Source: Polyodon spathula (taxonomy: Eukaryota > Chordata > Actinopteri > Acipenseriformes > Polyodontidae). From it: a stretch of DNA of 64,000 nt. The notes under the pieces were generated by a model that saw only the letters and a program-made list of their open reading frames with translations, was not told where the DNA came from and ran no database searches. The DNA lies in assembly GCF_017654505.1 (NCBI RefSeq), contig NC_054535.1, positions 48,010,848 to 48,074,847 of the forward strand, in the 5' to 3' direction. A program made the position numbers and the translations under genes. This document shows, in pieces, positions 1 to 10,729 of the stretch (position 1 is the first letter of the stretch; the number at the start of each line of letters is the position of its first letter).

Positions 1-370
1 ACAGAGAAGCTTTTGGGAGGATTCTCCCATTTCTAATTTGGTACAAACATATGTATTTATATAGAAAAGGGGCATTTGAAACAAAGGTGTAATATTATAA
101 CCCTATATGCCTTTAACAATTTTAAATTAATCCTGAATTATTTATATCTGTCTTTCAGTCTGAGTGGTGGATTCATTTACTGGGTTCCTATCTAAAATAC
201 AGTATGCCTGCTGGACAGATTTACCATTAACACATATTACATTTGTGCTGAACAAAAAAATACAAACATAAAAACCTCCACAAATGTCCAGTAATATGTA
301 ACTACTTGTTTTAACCATATCTTTGGGTAGGCAGACAAGAAACACTACCACACATTACAACAGCATTACA

Positions 371-431
<61 letters not shown>

Positions 432-847
432 TCTGTACCCTGTAAAGTTTAACCACGGTAGAGTTAAGTTTGCAATATAGCTTTCAACGTTACATAAATA
501 CTGTGTTAACAGTATAAACTTATATATGCAGAGATTCAGGGGCTTGCACTAAAACACAATGGAGGAGATTTTCAGAAGTTTGTAAATGATCTCCAGTCTT
601 AATGAACAAATTGCTATGTAGCATTGGTTTTGGCATTTTCAGCTTTATGCCTATTTCATTATTAAATAATGATTCACGAAATAATGTTAATATTTGGCAT
701 AGAAAACGTCATACTAGATATTACAGTAAAGTTTCCTTACAGGTGATTTTGCGGCTTTGCAATGCGTTCTTGGCTTTTAGCATCTGTGTCTAATCCATAC
801 AGAAACTAAGAACAGACATACAATAGGACACACAGATCCACTAGGAA
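1..847. other. AT-rich sequence without a recognised gene
   Basis: Apart from the trinucleotide tract at 371-431, I see no recognisable protein, RNA gene or mobile-element terminus here. The short open frames have no family signature. Confidence 0.5.
371..431. repeat. (AAT)n microsatellite
   Basis: About 20 uninterrupted copies of the AAT unit, read directly. A simple tandem repeat in AT-rich surroundings, with no sign of a coding role. Confidence 0.97.
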
Positions 848-1129
848 TGTGAGAGGACGTTTGGTTTACTTAAAATTAGGTCAAATCAGGTGGTATGGTT
901 CAATACGACCCCCAAACTGTAGCTAGGATCTTCGTAGTGTGTTGTATCCTGCACAACATAGCTAAACATCAAAGATTGCTGGGCGATCACACCCCATGTA
1001 CTTGAGGAAGGTGAGGAGGAAGAAGTGCCTCATCTTGAACCATTGGAGCCTCCTTAGAATATTCCTCCTAGAGAAGCTGCAAGGGCCAGAGCTGTCAGGC
1101 AACAGATCAATGACATGGATTTTGCCTAA
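848..1129 (+). pseudogene. PIF/Harbinger transposase, 3' relic
   Basis: This is the decayed C-terminal end of a Harbinger (HARBI1-like) DDE transposase. Three pieces are readable in different frames. Around 848-885 the codons give ERTFGLLKIR, matching the conserved E-R-T-F-G-x-L-K block that holds the last catalytic acid of the family. Around 884-975 they give SGGMVQYDPQTVARI followed by VVCCILHNIAKHQR, the conserved C-terminal 'LHN' block. Around 1085-1129 they give ARAVRQQINDMDFA and a stop, resembling the basic tail and terminal residues of fish Harbinger proteins. The frame shifts between the pieces, so no functional protein is made. No upstream catalytic domain or terminal inverted repeat was located. 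Assignment is from memory of family motifs and needs a protein search. Confidence 0.62.
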
Positions 1130-2011
1130 ACGTGTTTGTAATGTTGTCAGACTCTCCCCACACTTCATTTGCAATGCACACTTTCACCTTTAATGTTTGT
1201 TTGCATATATAAAATCTTCTTATAATACTGTAAGTGCAGTGACTACTTCTAATCATGTTGAGTTTATTTATTGCGGCGGTGAGCAAAAAGTACCAGAGAA
1301 AATGCATTCAACATCATTAGAGGAATTCACTGAACAATTATAAACTAATTGTGTATTGGGTTAGGGAGATTTATCATCATTTTAAAAGCTTAATACATAT
1401 TTAATAAAGTGTGACATACATGGTAGATATGTATAATAACTAACAATTACAAACACAAATGACACTTCAAACATATTTACTTATAGCCTACAAAATCATA
1501 CATACAAAAGTAGATGTCAGCATAAAAAAATAAATTCCAACTAAGCCAAGCAGTAGTGCCACTATAGTTAGGGTTGAGGAGGCAGTTTAATGTTAAACCC
1601 CAATTTCTGTACTTTAATAACTCTGACCCCGTTCAATGGATTTGTACAAAAATTTGGATGTGTGGTCCCCTTTGGTTAGATCTCTTGATGTGGGCCATTT
1701 CAATCTGCTTGAATATGTGAAAAATATATAAAAATCTGTGTGTTGTGCTGTTTTTTGCTGTTTCCAACTTTTTGTTTGACAATTTTAGGGTTCAAGGGGA
1801 CTGGCCCAAAATAGTGCCTTTTAATCTTTTCCTGATTTATAAGGGATTTAATTTTTCTCTTCTGGGCATGCTCAGTACAGCTCCTGCAGTTAGATGTTTG
1901 ATCTCGAAAAAGGAATTGGGCTCACTACCAAATATCCTTTTTTTGTGAGGATCTAAACTTCTTTTGTCAGTTAGTTTTTTTTTTTTTTTTTAAATCCCTG
2001 AAAATCATATA
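1130..2011. other. AT-rich sequence without a recognised gene
   Basis: No coding, RNA or transposon signature seen. A run of T precedes the pogo-like element at 2012. Confidence 0.45.
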
Positions 2012-3332
2012 CAGTGAAACTTTGATACAACATACTGCCTTGGGACCGTAAAAACAGTATGTTATAACCGATCATTACCTGTACGCTATTTTATGAAGTA
2101 TTTTAGGCTCTGGCCACATAAGCGTTTTAGAACCGAGTTAAGGGTTCAAAGCCTGTTTAAAAGTGCTTAAAGCGATTTGCATCCACACTAAATACAGTTC
2201 ATTACTGAGTTCAACAACCAAGTTTGGAACCTACTAAGAGGTAGTCTCAAACTGGTTAGTCTCGAGTCTGGTTACACAGTATCCTCCAATATCCCCTAGT
2301 GCTTGGCGGTAGTATGTTGCCATAATCACCCTGGTTACATGAGACGAGAATAAAGACAAGCCCGAATTAAAATACAGGAGGATTTATTCTTGTCATATTC
2401 CATTGTTACTGTCAGATATGCTAATGTACTGTAGCACACAAAACTTAAAATGTGCCTAAAACACTTTTTTTTTTTTTTATATTATCTTAGATCACATCAC
2501 ATATTAGCAAGTTAAAGGTATTTATTTTGACTTTTAATGAAATTAAAGAACTCTTATCTGCACCAGATTTTCTCTTTGTGCAAATGTCCATCTCATTTTT
2601 TTACTATGTCGTGGGCATTTTTCTCCCCATACGAATTATTCCCCTTTACATTATTTAGACACTTTCTCGTAGCTCCTCCATTCTGCTCCCATGTTCAATG
2701 AAAATAAACAACAACATTTATGAGGGGGAAAAAAGGAAAGAAGAACGTGTATACAATACAGTGGTTTCTGGGATACAGTCATCCAGCAAAGTGTTTTTTC
2801 AACAACAGCTGGGTTAACACTAACCAGTTTCATTACGGAAATTTGGACACTCTAACACTGTTGGGCTAGGGTTCTGGTAAATTGGTTTTGAACTTGGTTG
2901 TCGATTGTTTTGCTTCGATGTGGACAGGGCCTTAGACAACTGCCTCAACAACTGCTGCTTTTTAAACTTCAGAACATAATTCTGACTGCTTTCCTCCTTT
3001 TAATATTTCTCCAATAATGTACAGTTTGTCCTTAAGTGAAATTGATGATCGTTTAGGGCTGGCCATGATAATACTGCATAAATTACAGTAACAGAGAGCA
3101 AGGTCCATTTCAAACAACAAGAAGTTGGCCTACGAGTATGCATTATGCTCAGCACAGACCGTTGCATGTAATCACAGTGCGCGCGTAATAACAGGAAGTA
3201 TGCACTATCAAAGTACATAGTAAAAGGAGAATTTAAACAGGATTTAATACGATTTTATTTGGTTCCATGATACTGGTTCTTTATATCAATGTGTTCGTTA
3301 TATCCCAGGTACGTTGTAAATGGGTTTGACTG
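2012..3332. mobile_element. pogo/Tigger-like DNA transposon, non-autonomous
   Basis: The left end (2012) reads cagtgaaactttgatacaac and the right end, reverse-complemented from 3332, reads cagtcaaacccatttacaac. These imperfect terminal inverted repeats resemble the CAGTGAAACC-type ends of pogo/Tigger elements. Each end is flanked by TA (2010-2011 and 3333-3334), the expected target duplication. The 1.3-kb interior has no transposase reading frame. A second imperfect inverted pair lies inside (aggctctggccacat near 2105 against the reverse complement of gatgtggacagggcctta near 2918-2935), which may be a nested hAT-type MITE; no clean 8-bp duplication was found for it. The end structure is visible directly; the family name is inferred. 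Confidence 0.6.
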
Positions 3333-3912
3333 TATCTTTAAAACCACGACTTGTCTGTTTATACAGCTGTAGTCAAAAGTTTACATACTCCAATGGGAAT
3401 TTATATTTTTCGAAACTTCTTGAAAACAAATAATTATAGAAGAAATCTTTCATAGCAAAAGTTTTGCTTATATAGATGAGGAAAAAGTTAGAAGAAATAT
3501 GTGTCTACAATTATTTATTTGGGTGATTTTTTTAGCAAAACTGCAAAAATGCTAATTAAAAAATATTCATACACTGACAAATAAAATCAAATGAATAACT
3601 AGTTGAGGCACCTTTAGCAATAATAACATATTTGAAAAGATTAGCATATTTGTCAATTAACTTTTGGCATGATTGGTCAAAAATGACTAAACATTCTTCA
3701 AGGCAAACTTGTTCCAGTTCATTCAAATTCCAAAGAATTCTCTTGTGCACAGCCTTCTGTTGAAGGCTCATACCAAAGACTGTCAATCGGATTTAGATAA
3801 GGACTTTGACTAGGCCATTCCAGAACCTTGATTTTATTCTTCTTTAACCATTCTGAAGTAGATTTTGATGTACGTTTTGAATCATTGTTGTGTTGGAACA
3901 TCCAGTTGTGCT

Positions 3913-4437
3913 TTAACTCTTGCGGTCCTATGTCGGACCAGGTCTGACATTACAATTTTCCCTTTCTAGTCCAATGTCTGAACCCATTTCCAACATCATC
4001 AAAAAGACATAAAGCACAGGCCGAGAAAACCATTCAATGGCCGAGTGAGACCAATAAGAGCCGAATGAAGCCGGAAAAAAATGACGTATCTAATACCATA
4101 GAAATATCATGGACATAAACAAAGGAGACAGCTGCTTCTGCATTCAGCACTCAAAAAATATCACATAAATTTGCAGAGCTTTTTGAGATGTTATAGTAAT
4201 AAAATAATAACTATGATCGCATTATTGAGGAGTATGCATGTCTATAAAGAGGTATGTGAAAAATACAGTGAACAAGGGGTGGGGCTTGGCTGGATATACA
4301 GTATGAGTGTCCTTTTGTAATTCAATGCCTGTTTTACTCTGAAAAAAAATATTTTAAACAGCGCGTGTAAAATAAACAGCACGTCTGAAAATAAATTGGA
4401 CCTGACGCGCCTGAATAAATGGACTGTAAAGGGTTAA
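3913..4437. mobile_element. piggyBac-type MITE inserted in the Tc1 element
   Basis: The 525-bp segment is bounded by TTAA at 3913-3916 and 4434-4437. Its inner ends are inverted: ctcttgcggtcc on the left, and ccctttacagtcc when the right end is reverse-complemented. TTAA duplication and CCCTTTGC-like ends are hallmarks of piggyBac transposons. No transposase is encoded, so mobilisation in trans is inferred. Flanking Tc1 sequence resumes on both sides. Confidence 0.82.
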
Positions 4438-4566
4438 ACTAAGTGTTGTAGCAGAGTGTTTCAGATGATTGACTAATCCATTTTATCATGTATTGGAACT
4501 AAATTGCCTGTGCTATTAGCGTTAAAACAGCCCCGTAGAAGGATATTACCACCTCCATGATTGACA

Positions 4567-5278
4567 GTAGGTATTAAGAGTTGTACGTAGAGCTGTTATC
4601 TGTACTCGTGCCCGTGATGTTAGTATTCATATGTGTATTCGTTTATGAATTTGGGTATGTATTCCTCAAACTGGAAGTGGGCGGGGGCAAACTTCACTTA
4701 TACTGTTTATAATATATACTGTGCTGTCCAGTCCTGTGCTGTATTTTGTAACAAAGCTGTACTATAAGTAGGCTCTTCGTTTTCATTTTTTATTTAGGTT
4801 TGTTTTGAGCTGACATTGTTTCTTAATTAAACTCTTGTAAAAGTGTTGATTGTAAATTCCCATAAATTGAATGATGCATTCTGTTTGACTCATTAATATT
4901 CAGATTCAGAGATTCACAAAACACAATTAACAGAAAATAACAGGTGAAATAATGTTTGCATTGCATGAGTCACTAGGATTTCAAAAAGTGGATTAAAGCA
5001 ATTTAACTTCACTCGCTTTTTGGTTTCAGTTTGATTTAAAAAATAATGAACTGAAGCACTGACTCTGTACAGTGACATAGACCTACTCTCTCCCTTCTTC
5101 CCTACACCAATTGGCTGCTAGTGTCACAGACTGCAGAGGGAGACGTGCTTGAAATGAGAGACCAATTTGCATTGAAAAATAAAAGACACTATTCAGCCAT
5201 TACTAATATTAGGAAGAAGACCATTATTCGTGCATATCCTAATACAAATTTGTATTTGGCAATGCCCCTGGTAGGTAT
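4567..5278. mobile_element. hAT-type MITE inserted in the Tc1 element
   Basis: The insert 4575-5270 is flanked by a perfect 8-bp duplication, gtaggtat, at 4567-4574 and 5271-5278. Eight-bp duplications are typical of hAT elements. The inner ends are TAAGAG on the left and, inverted, CAGGGG on the right, which differ only by transitions and fit the CAGRGG hAT terminus. The Tc1 coding sequence continues when the insert and one duplication are set aside. There is no transposase frame. Confidence 0.85.
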
Positions 5279-6097
5279 GGTGTTCTTTTCTTTGGACACT
5301 TCACCAGACTTTCTCCAAACGTAACGACTATCAGTGTGACCAAATAGCTTGATTTTTGTTTCATCACTCCACAAAACCTTTGACCAGAACTCATATCCAT
5401 CATTCAAATGCTGTTTTGCAAACTTTAAACGATTGTCCTTGTAATGTTTTCCTAAGAGTGGCTTTTTCCTTGACGTGCGACCATTGAGACCTTCACATTG
5501 CAATACTCGGTACCTATGGTTGAAATGGAAGCCCCAGTCTCCCTTGCAGCCAATTCATTTTGTGTATCTTTGGCTGTCAACCTTGGATTGTTATTAACCT
5601 TCTTCACAATTCCTCTACGTGTTCTTACTGAAAGAACCTTCTTTCTTCCAGACCGAAGGAGCGTTGTCTTGTACTTCTTGATAATAGAAACAATAGTTGA
5701 AATTGCGATACTCAAATGCTTCGAAATCTTCTTGAACCCTTCTCCAGCTTTATGACAATAAATAATTTTCTTCAGATAGCTCTTTACTTTATCTCATATT
5801 GACTCATTGGTAATGATAGCAATCATCCTATGCCTAACCCTTTTGAACTCTCTAAGAATGTTCACCTACAATCCAGCATTTTCTAGACTTTTCTAGAATT
5901 AGGTTCTGCATTATCATATTGAAAGTTCTAACAACTTGTAGACAATACAATCATAGCATCAAAGGATATGAATATTTTTTTCTCATCCACAAAAGCAAAA
6001 CTTTTGCTGCATTTTTTCCTAAAATTCTTTGTTTTCAAGAAATTTCTAGAATTTATACTTTTCCATTGGGGTATGTAAACTTTTGACTACAACTGTA

Positions 6098-7244
6098 ATT
6101 GGGTCTCCATAAGATTGACTGTAACATTGTCTTTTCATTTTGTAAGTGGTAAATGTGTTTATTTTGTCTTTTAAAATCTCTTTTTGCCACTCTTCTCATG
6201 AAAAAAACAGCTGTTCTGGTGAAAATAGAAGTACTCTGCTGAAAAGAGAATTCTGAATGTAATTAATTTTGTTGTGAGGTTCTTTAGTTCTCATGAAAAA
6301 ATATGTACTCTGGCAAAAAAAGATTGTGGACAGTCACCGCTGACTCCTCGGGAGATGTTTGCCCGAGACAGACAGCACTTCCTGGGGCAGCAGCGCGAGG
6401 TACCTCCCTTACTGTCTGTATTAGAATACAAGAGGCCCTTCATTTTGTTCCTCTGCTCTCCCTCTACTGGTTTGTTTCGTAAAAAATGAAAAAACAACCA
6501 TTAACTGGTCCTTGGCTAATAATAAGGGACGGACATGACTGAATCTGTATTATAGAGGTTAGCATGTTTGCCTAGCAGGCCAAAGATCAGAGGATCAAAA
6601 ATGTGCTAAAAATGTATTACATTTTACATATTCAATATTTTAATGGTTATAGTAAAATTAAATGTCCTCGCTTGAATTACGTTTTTACATATATTTTTTT
6701 TGCTGAAAAAGATGGTACACCTATGGCCACAAGTTTTGCATTTTTTTCTATAAAAAAACCCCCAAAAAACCCAACATGTGCTGTTAAAACCTAGCCCATA
6801 ATACAAATGCATTTGTTACAACTCATAAGTGAAAACATCATCCTATGAACACACTTAAGAAATCAATATCCCAAAAGCATGTTTTGTTTTTTTTAATACT
6901 TAATTTTGACCATCCGTTAGTAATATTCAAAGCTGATGGAATTTTGTGAGGCAGACTCCAACACATTCAGCTTGTTCGATGTGGAATAGGAACAGATTTT
7001 AACCTCTTGGCTGACAGCGATTTGGGGATGCTGTTTGTGCATTGTGGGGATTTTATTTAGACAATAAGTTCCAAGCAGTAGTTACATCATATGTAATAAA
7101 CTATAACATTAATATTATGGGACAAATATATAAAAACATCTCGTTATACAGTACAGACCATCATAAATCGAAGCTACATTTATTGTATTTTGCCAGTATT
7201 TCATGTACAGTTTATCTATTAGAATACAATGAATTAGCAGTACA
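6098..7244. other. Unique sequence with a GC-richer island
   Basis: 6310-6480 is a GC-richer island inside AT-rich DNA; its open frames on both strands have no recognised domain. Near 6711 a short sequence (cctatggccacaagttttgc) resembles a Tc1-type terminal repeat and also resembles 7246-7266, in the same orientation. Nothing else is recognised. Confidence 0.4.
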
Positions 7245-7860
7245 GCTATGGCCAGAAGTTTTGCATCTTCCTATATAATTAAATCATTTTGCTTCACGTC
7301 GAATGAAGCCTGTGGAATAATGTTACCTTAACATACTGAATTACACACACCGCTTTGTAATTTTCTATACTTAATGAAAAACTGTGACATTTAAAAATGT
7401 GACATATCGAAATCCAACACGCCTTAAATGACTAATGGGGTTTAAGACTTTATTTTTTTCAAAGCATTGCGGATTGATTTTATTAACAAATTCTGTCTGA
7501 AAATTGCAACTAAAGCTGTCATTACTATACTGCAAGTTTGACACAGTAACGCTGATGTTTGAAAAACGCCCCCACTGCATTTTCTGAAACCTAGCTACCT
7601 GACTGAAGTCTTCAGTCACTGCTATGCCTCACCCATTTAAAAGGTACAAAGTCACCACTGGTAATTATGAAAACAAACATGAATAATGTCCAGTGTGTGT
7701 AAACTGCAAGAAAGTTCATTGTTCACAAGTGTGTACACTCAGTGTTAGACCACTTCTGATTAGGACAACGTGCATGAAACATTGCCCCTCACAACATGGG
7801 CATCAACAGAACTTCACAGTGTGTTAAATAACGGGAACATGTGGCTTCTTATATAAGAAA
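7244..7860 (+). mobile_element. Tc1-like transposon, 5' end fragment
   Basis: Begins with TA then cagctatggccagaagtttt, a Tc1-type terminus, and continues through sequence resembling the 5' untranslated region of such elements (aagtcgaatgaagcctg-like text near 7297). No transposase motif and no matching right terminus were found, so only the 5' part seems to remain. The right limit is approximate. Confidence 0.5.
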
Positions 7861-9660
7861 TTGCAAAGCACCATTAATCTGAACCAGATACCAAGGCATT
7901 TTATTAGCTTGAGTAGTCAAGCACTGGGTATTACTTGGGAAAGACTGCAATAAGTATGGCTTAGAGTTGGATCTAACATGTTTCCTGTCACTAAAGAACA
8001 TCTAATGAATTCACAGATCAGAGGGAAAAAACACATTTTCTGTGGCTTGGAATATAACAGTATAAATGACATGGTTGGGCACATAAAAAAAAAAAAAAAA
8101 ATCAACACATGCACAAATGTTTAACCATATCACATCTTCCTAAATTGTAGTGTACAGCTCCTAACAACCTATATGGAAGACCCACATATTTGTAATCTAC
8201 TTGTAATGAAAATATATATTGAAGTAGCCATTCATATATTTGTTAAAATAAATTATAATATTGATGTCTATATATTTTTCTCATAAATGCAACATACAGC
8301 TATGTAATATTTAATACAAAATACATGGAGAAAAATACATTTTATTGATAAGAAATGATTGATGCATTCTTTTGATTTTGTATAAATTTGATATATATAT
8401 AAAACATACTAAACAGTTAATCATGTGCATAGCATACACAGTTACAATTAAATTAAGTATTAGTGTGAATCAGTTGTTTGTAAAATTGTATAAATAAACA
8501 ATGGGATTGGTTTTAATGGGAAGCCTGACGCTCTGCCTGCCTGCTGTGTTTAGTTACAGGAACAAGCTGTGTGTGTGTGATAACCAGCTGCACGCTCCTA
8601 ATCAGCAGGTGGGCATGGTCCAGCAGAGCATCAGGAATATAAGGGTCCCGATTACACATATCAAGGCTGCTGAAAAGCCATAAGGAACAGAACGCTGCTG
8701 CTGCCAAAGCATTGGTCCATCTGTACTGCTGATCGGCTAGGTTTAGGAAATGAAGCGACCAACTCTAATGATGATTGTGTATATTCCGAGGTCGGGAGTT
8801 GTGTGGGGGGTTGTTCCGGTAGAAGAAAGCCACAATGCACCAATGATCGTATGGATTTTCCAAGGTTGGAGTTGGGTGAATTGCCCAAGGGACAGGGAGT
8901 TTGTTTCAGGATAGCAGGTCCCACCATGTAAAGCAGACAGATGTGGAAGCGGGACCTTAACTTCATGGCACCTTTTGTTTATAGTTTTTGTACAGTGTTT
9001 TTATTTTGCCTTTTGTATGCAGGCCATATACCGTATTCCTTCGAATTTAAGACACACTTTTTAAACACATTTTTCTCAAAAATCGAATACAGTACAGTGA
9101 TGCATGTATTAAATCATCAACAAAACATGTGACTGCCCAAGTACACAAGCAGCAACGTGACTGATTGGCAGTTGAAGGGTTCCGTAGTAGTTATCCTACA
9201 GAGCGGATGCCCTCCTCTTCGATGTAAACAAAGCAAGCTTTTGCTCAGCACCTGCCTGTGTAGCTATAGCCGTGCAGTAGCCTTGAGCTAGAGCTGCTAT
9301 ATTTTTAAACAGGTGTAGGCTCCCCGGGAACGCCCGCAGCTAATCGGGACTTACCTGATCAGCTCAGCTCCGGGCAAGCCTTCCTGTTTACCACAGCAGC
9401 AGCACAGCTGAACGGACGACAGGGTCCTCCTTATCAGAAATTAGCTTCCTGAAGAATTCAAAGAGAAGCTTTTACAATGTCAGCGTTTCGTTATTAGGCT
9501 CAGTTTAAATCGTATTTTTGTACTTGCCAAGCAATACCACAGCTACAAAAAGAGAGAAAAACAGGTGCGAGTAATCACGACTGGAAATGAGAAGCATCGT
9601 ATAACTGTAATGCTCTGTGTGAGAGCTCTAAACCTTCCAGTCTCTGTCTCCTGTCAATCA
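7861..9660. other. No recognised gene
   Basis: AT-rich to 8490, then a GC-richer stretch to about 8940 with a TATA-like ataaggg at 8638-8644. At 9028-9075 is a CGAATTTAAGACACAC-type sequence that resembles known vertebrate DNA-transposon termini. None of this supports a defined feature. Confidence 0.35.
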
Positions 9661-9667
9661 AGCAGCG

Positions 9668-9747
9668 AACACGCATCCACGTCATCGCTCCCCTGTTACA
9701 GGGTGGAACACGCATCCACGTTATATCACTCCCCTGTTACAGGGTGG
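9668..9747. repeat. Two tandem copies of a ~40-bp unit
   Basis: The unit starts aacacgcatccacg and ends ctgttacagggtgg. Copy 1 occupies 9668-9706 and copy 2 9707-9747, differing by a small indel and substitutions. A local tandem duplication with no known role. Confidence 0.8.
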
Positions 9748-10329
9748 TAGTAGAGGGTTATGGTATGGTGACTAGATAATTATACTGGTCTGCAATAAGG
9801 TGGGCAGGTACAGCATGTTAAAAAATATTCATTATGTACATGTATTTCACAAAGGGTCAAACAGTAATTCAGCAGGTACTCTCCCAATCACTCGACATGC
9901 AACAATTGGCAACAAGCAGGCTGCACTTTTATAATCCCCAAGCCTGCAACAATGTAATAACCAGAAGGAACCCCAGCCAATCAGAAGGATGCCAGCAACC
10001 ACCCCCCCCTCTAGCTCCTGCCAGGTGTGTCCAGTGATCCCTGGGTCACCTTTGCTATGCTCGGCAGGGTCAGCCCTGATGCAGAGTTGCATATATAGTC
10101 ACAGAGTGGGAAATAGGACTGCAAGCAGGGAAACATTGTTTGTGCGCAAGAATAGCACAGCTGTGGGGTTGTGCAACCAAGTCCTGCATACAGCTCTGCA
10201 GAATGTAAACACAATAGCACAGTCCTGCCACCATTCCCTTTATTACAATAGTTTGGTCACTTCAAAAATAATAAAATATATTTCTCATAGTATTTGTTTA
10301 TGGTGATTCTAGTAGGATAGCATCAAGAA
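9748..10329. other. No recognised gene
   Basis: Moderately GC-rich, with a tatatag box near 10090-10096. Overlapping short open frames on both strands carry no domain. Possibly part of another LTR-like repeat, but termini were not found. Confidence 0.3.
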
Positions 10330-10729
10330 TGAGACTCAGAGGCTTGGAAAGCTGCAGTGAAAGCACTGTTTGTGTACATTTATTAAATACAACTAGAACA
10401 ATAAAGAAACAGAAATATGATGGCCAAAATAAAAGGTTTAAACAAAACAATAATGAATACCAACACTGATGGTAGGCATTAATTTACCTTCACCAACTAA
10501 TACAAAAAATATACTGGTTCAACCTCACCAACTCCAAACTCAAACATCTTCACCAAACAAAGGAGTTCTCCCCTTTTTATACATGTGGCCACTCCCCAAT
10601 TAGCACTCAGTTAACTAACTGGGGAATGACCACACCTGTGGTTGTTGGCAGAGACAGAATTAACCCCATGCCTGCCAACCTTACATTCCCACACATACAC
10701 ATTACATTTAGGACTTTCGCCCTGCCACA
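10330..10729 (-). mobile_element. Solo-LTR-like repeat, minus orientation
   Basis: Read on the minus strand from 10729 it begins TGTGGCAGGGCGAAAGTCC. It continues to an 18-bp imperfect hairpin (plus-strand arms 10585-10602 and 10615-10632) followed at once by TATAAAAAGGGG, and has an AATAAA signal near 10383-10388. The order of U3-like hairpin, TATA box and polyadenylation signal fits an LTR. All three mismatches in the hairpin are transitions that would be G-U pairs in the minus-strand transcript. The 3' limit is approximate, and I could not find a target duplication. Confidence 0.6.

Larger units (their letters stand above)
3640..5830 (-). pseudogene. Tc1 (DD34E) transposase, split into three parts
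   Basis: The N-terminal DNA-binding half is encoded at about 5452-5800, with a helix-turn-helix-like segment and a GRKK basic patch. The central catalytic part is at 5279-5503 (LWSDETKIKLFG, first Asp intact). After the hAT insert a short piece remains at 4438-4574. After the piggyBac-type insert the C-terminal catalytic part is at 3640-3912 ([19 protein letters not shown]). In that last part the second acidic site reads HNND instead of the usual QDND, and the terminal Glu is replaced by Asp (NPID). The spacing between these two positions is 34 residues, as in Tc1. Frameshifts near 5500 and loss of two catalytic acids add to the inactivation by insertion. Confidence 0.88.
3364..6095 (-). mobile_element. 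Tc1-like transposon carrying two nested insertions
   Basis: The left terminus cagctgtagtcaaaagttta matches the inverted right terminus cagttgtagtcaaaagttta, and the inverted similarity continues inward for well over 100 bp. Both ends abut TA (3362-3363 and 6096-6097). The element spans 2.73 kb, but subtracting the inserts at 3913-4437 and 4575-5270 with their duplicated target sites leaves about 1.5 kb, close to a normal Tc1 length. The transposase lies on the minus strand. The element is dead: its gene is split and frameshifted. Confidence 0.93.

Noticed and set aside
371..431. CRISPR-like array
   Set aside because: Simple trinucleotide repeat without spacers; nothing else in the window resembles a CRISPR array, and the DNA is eukaryotic.
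2104..2935. hAT MITE nested in the pogo-like element
   Set aside because: Inverted ends are suggestive, but the 8-bp flanks (agtatttt and gacaactg) do not match, so it is not listed as a separate feature.
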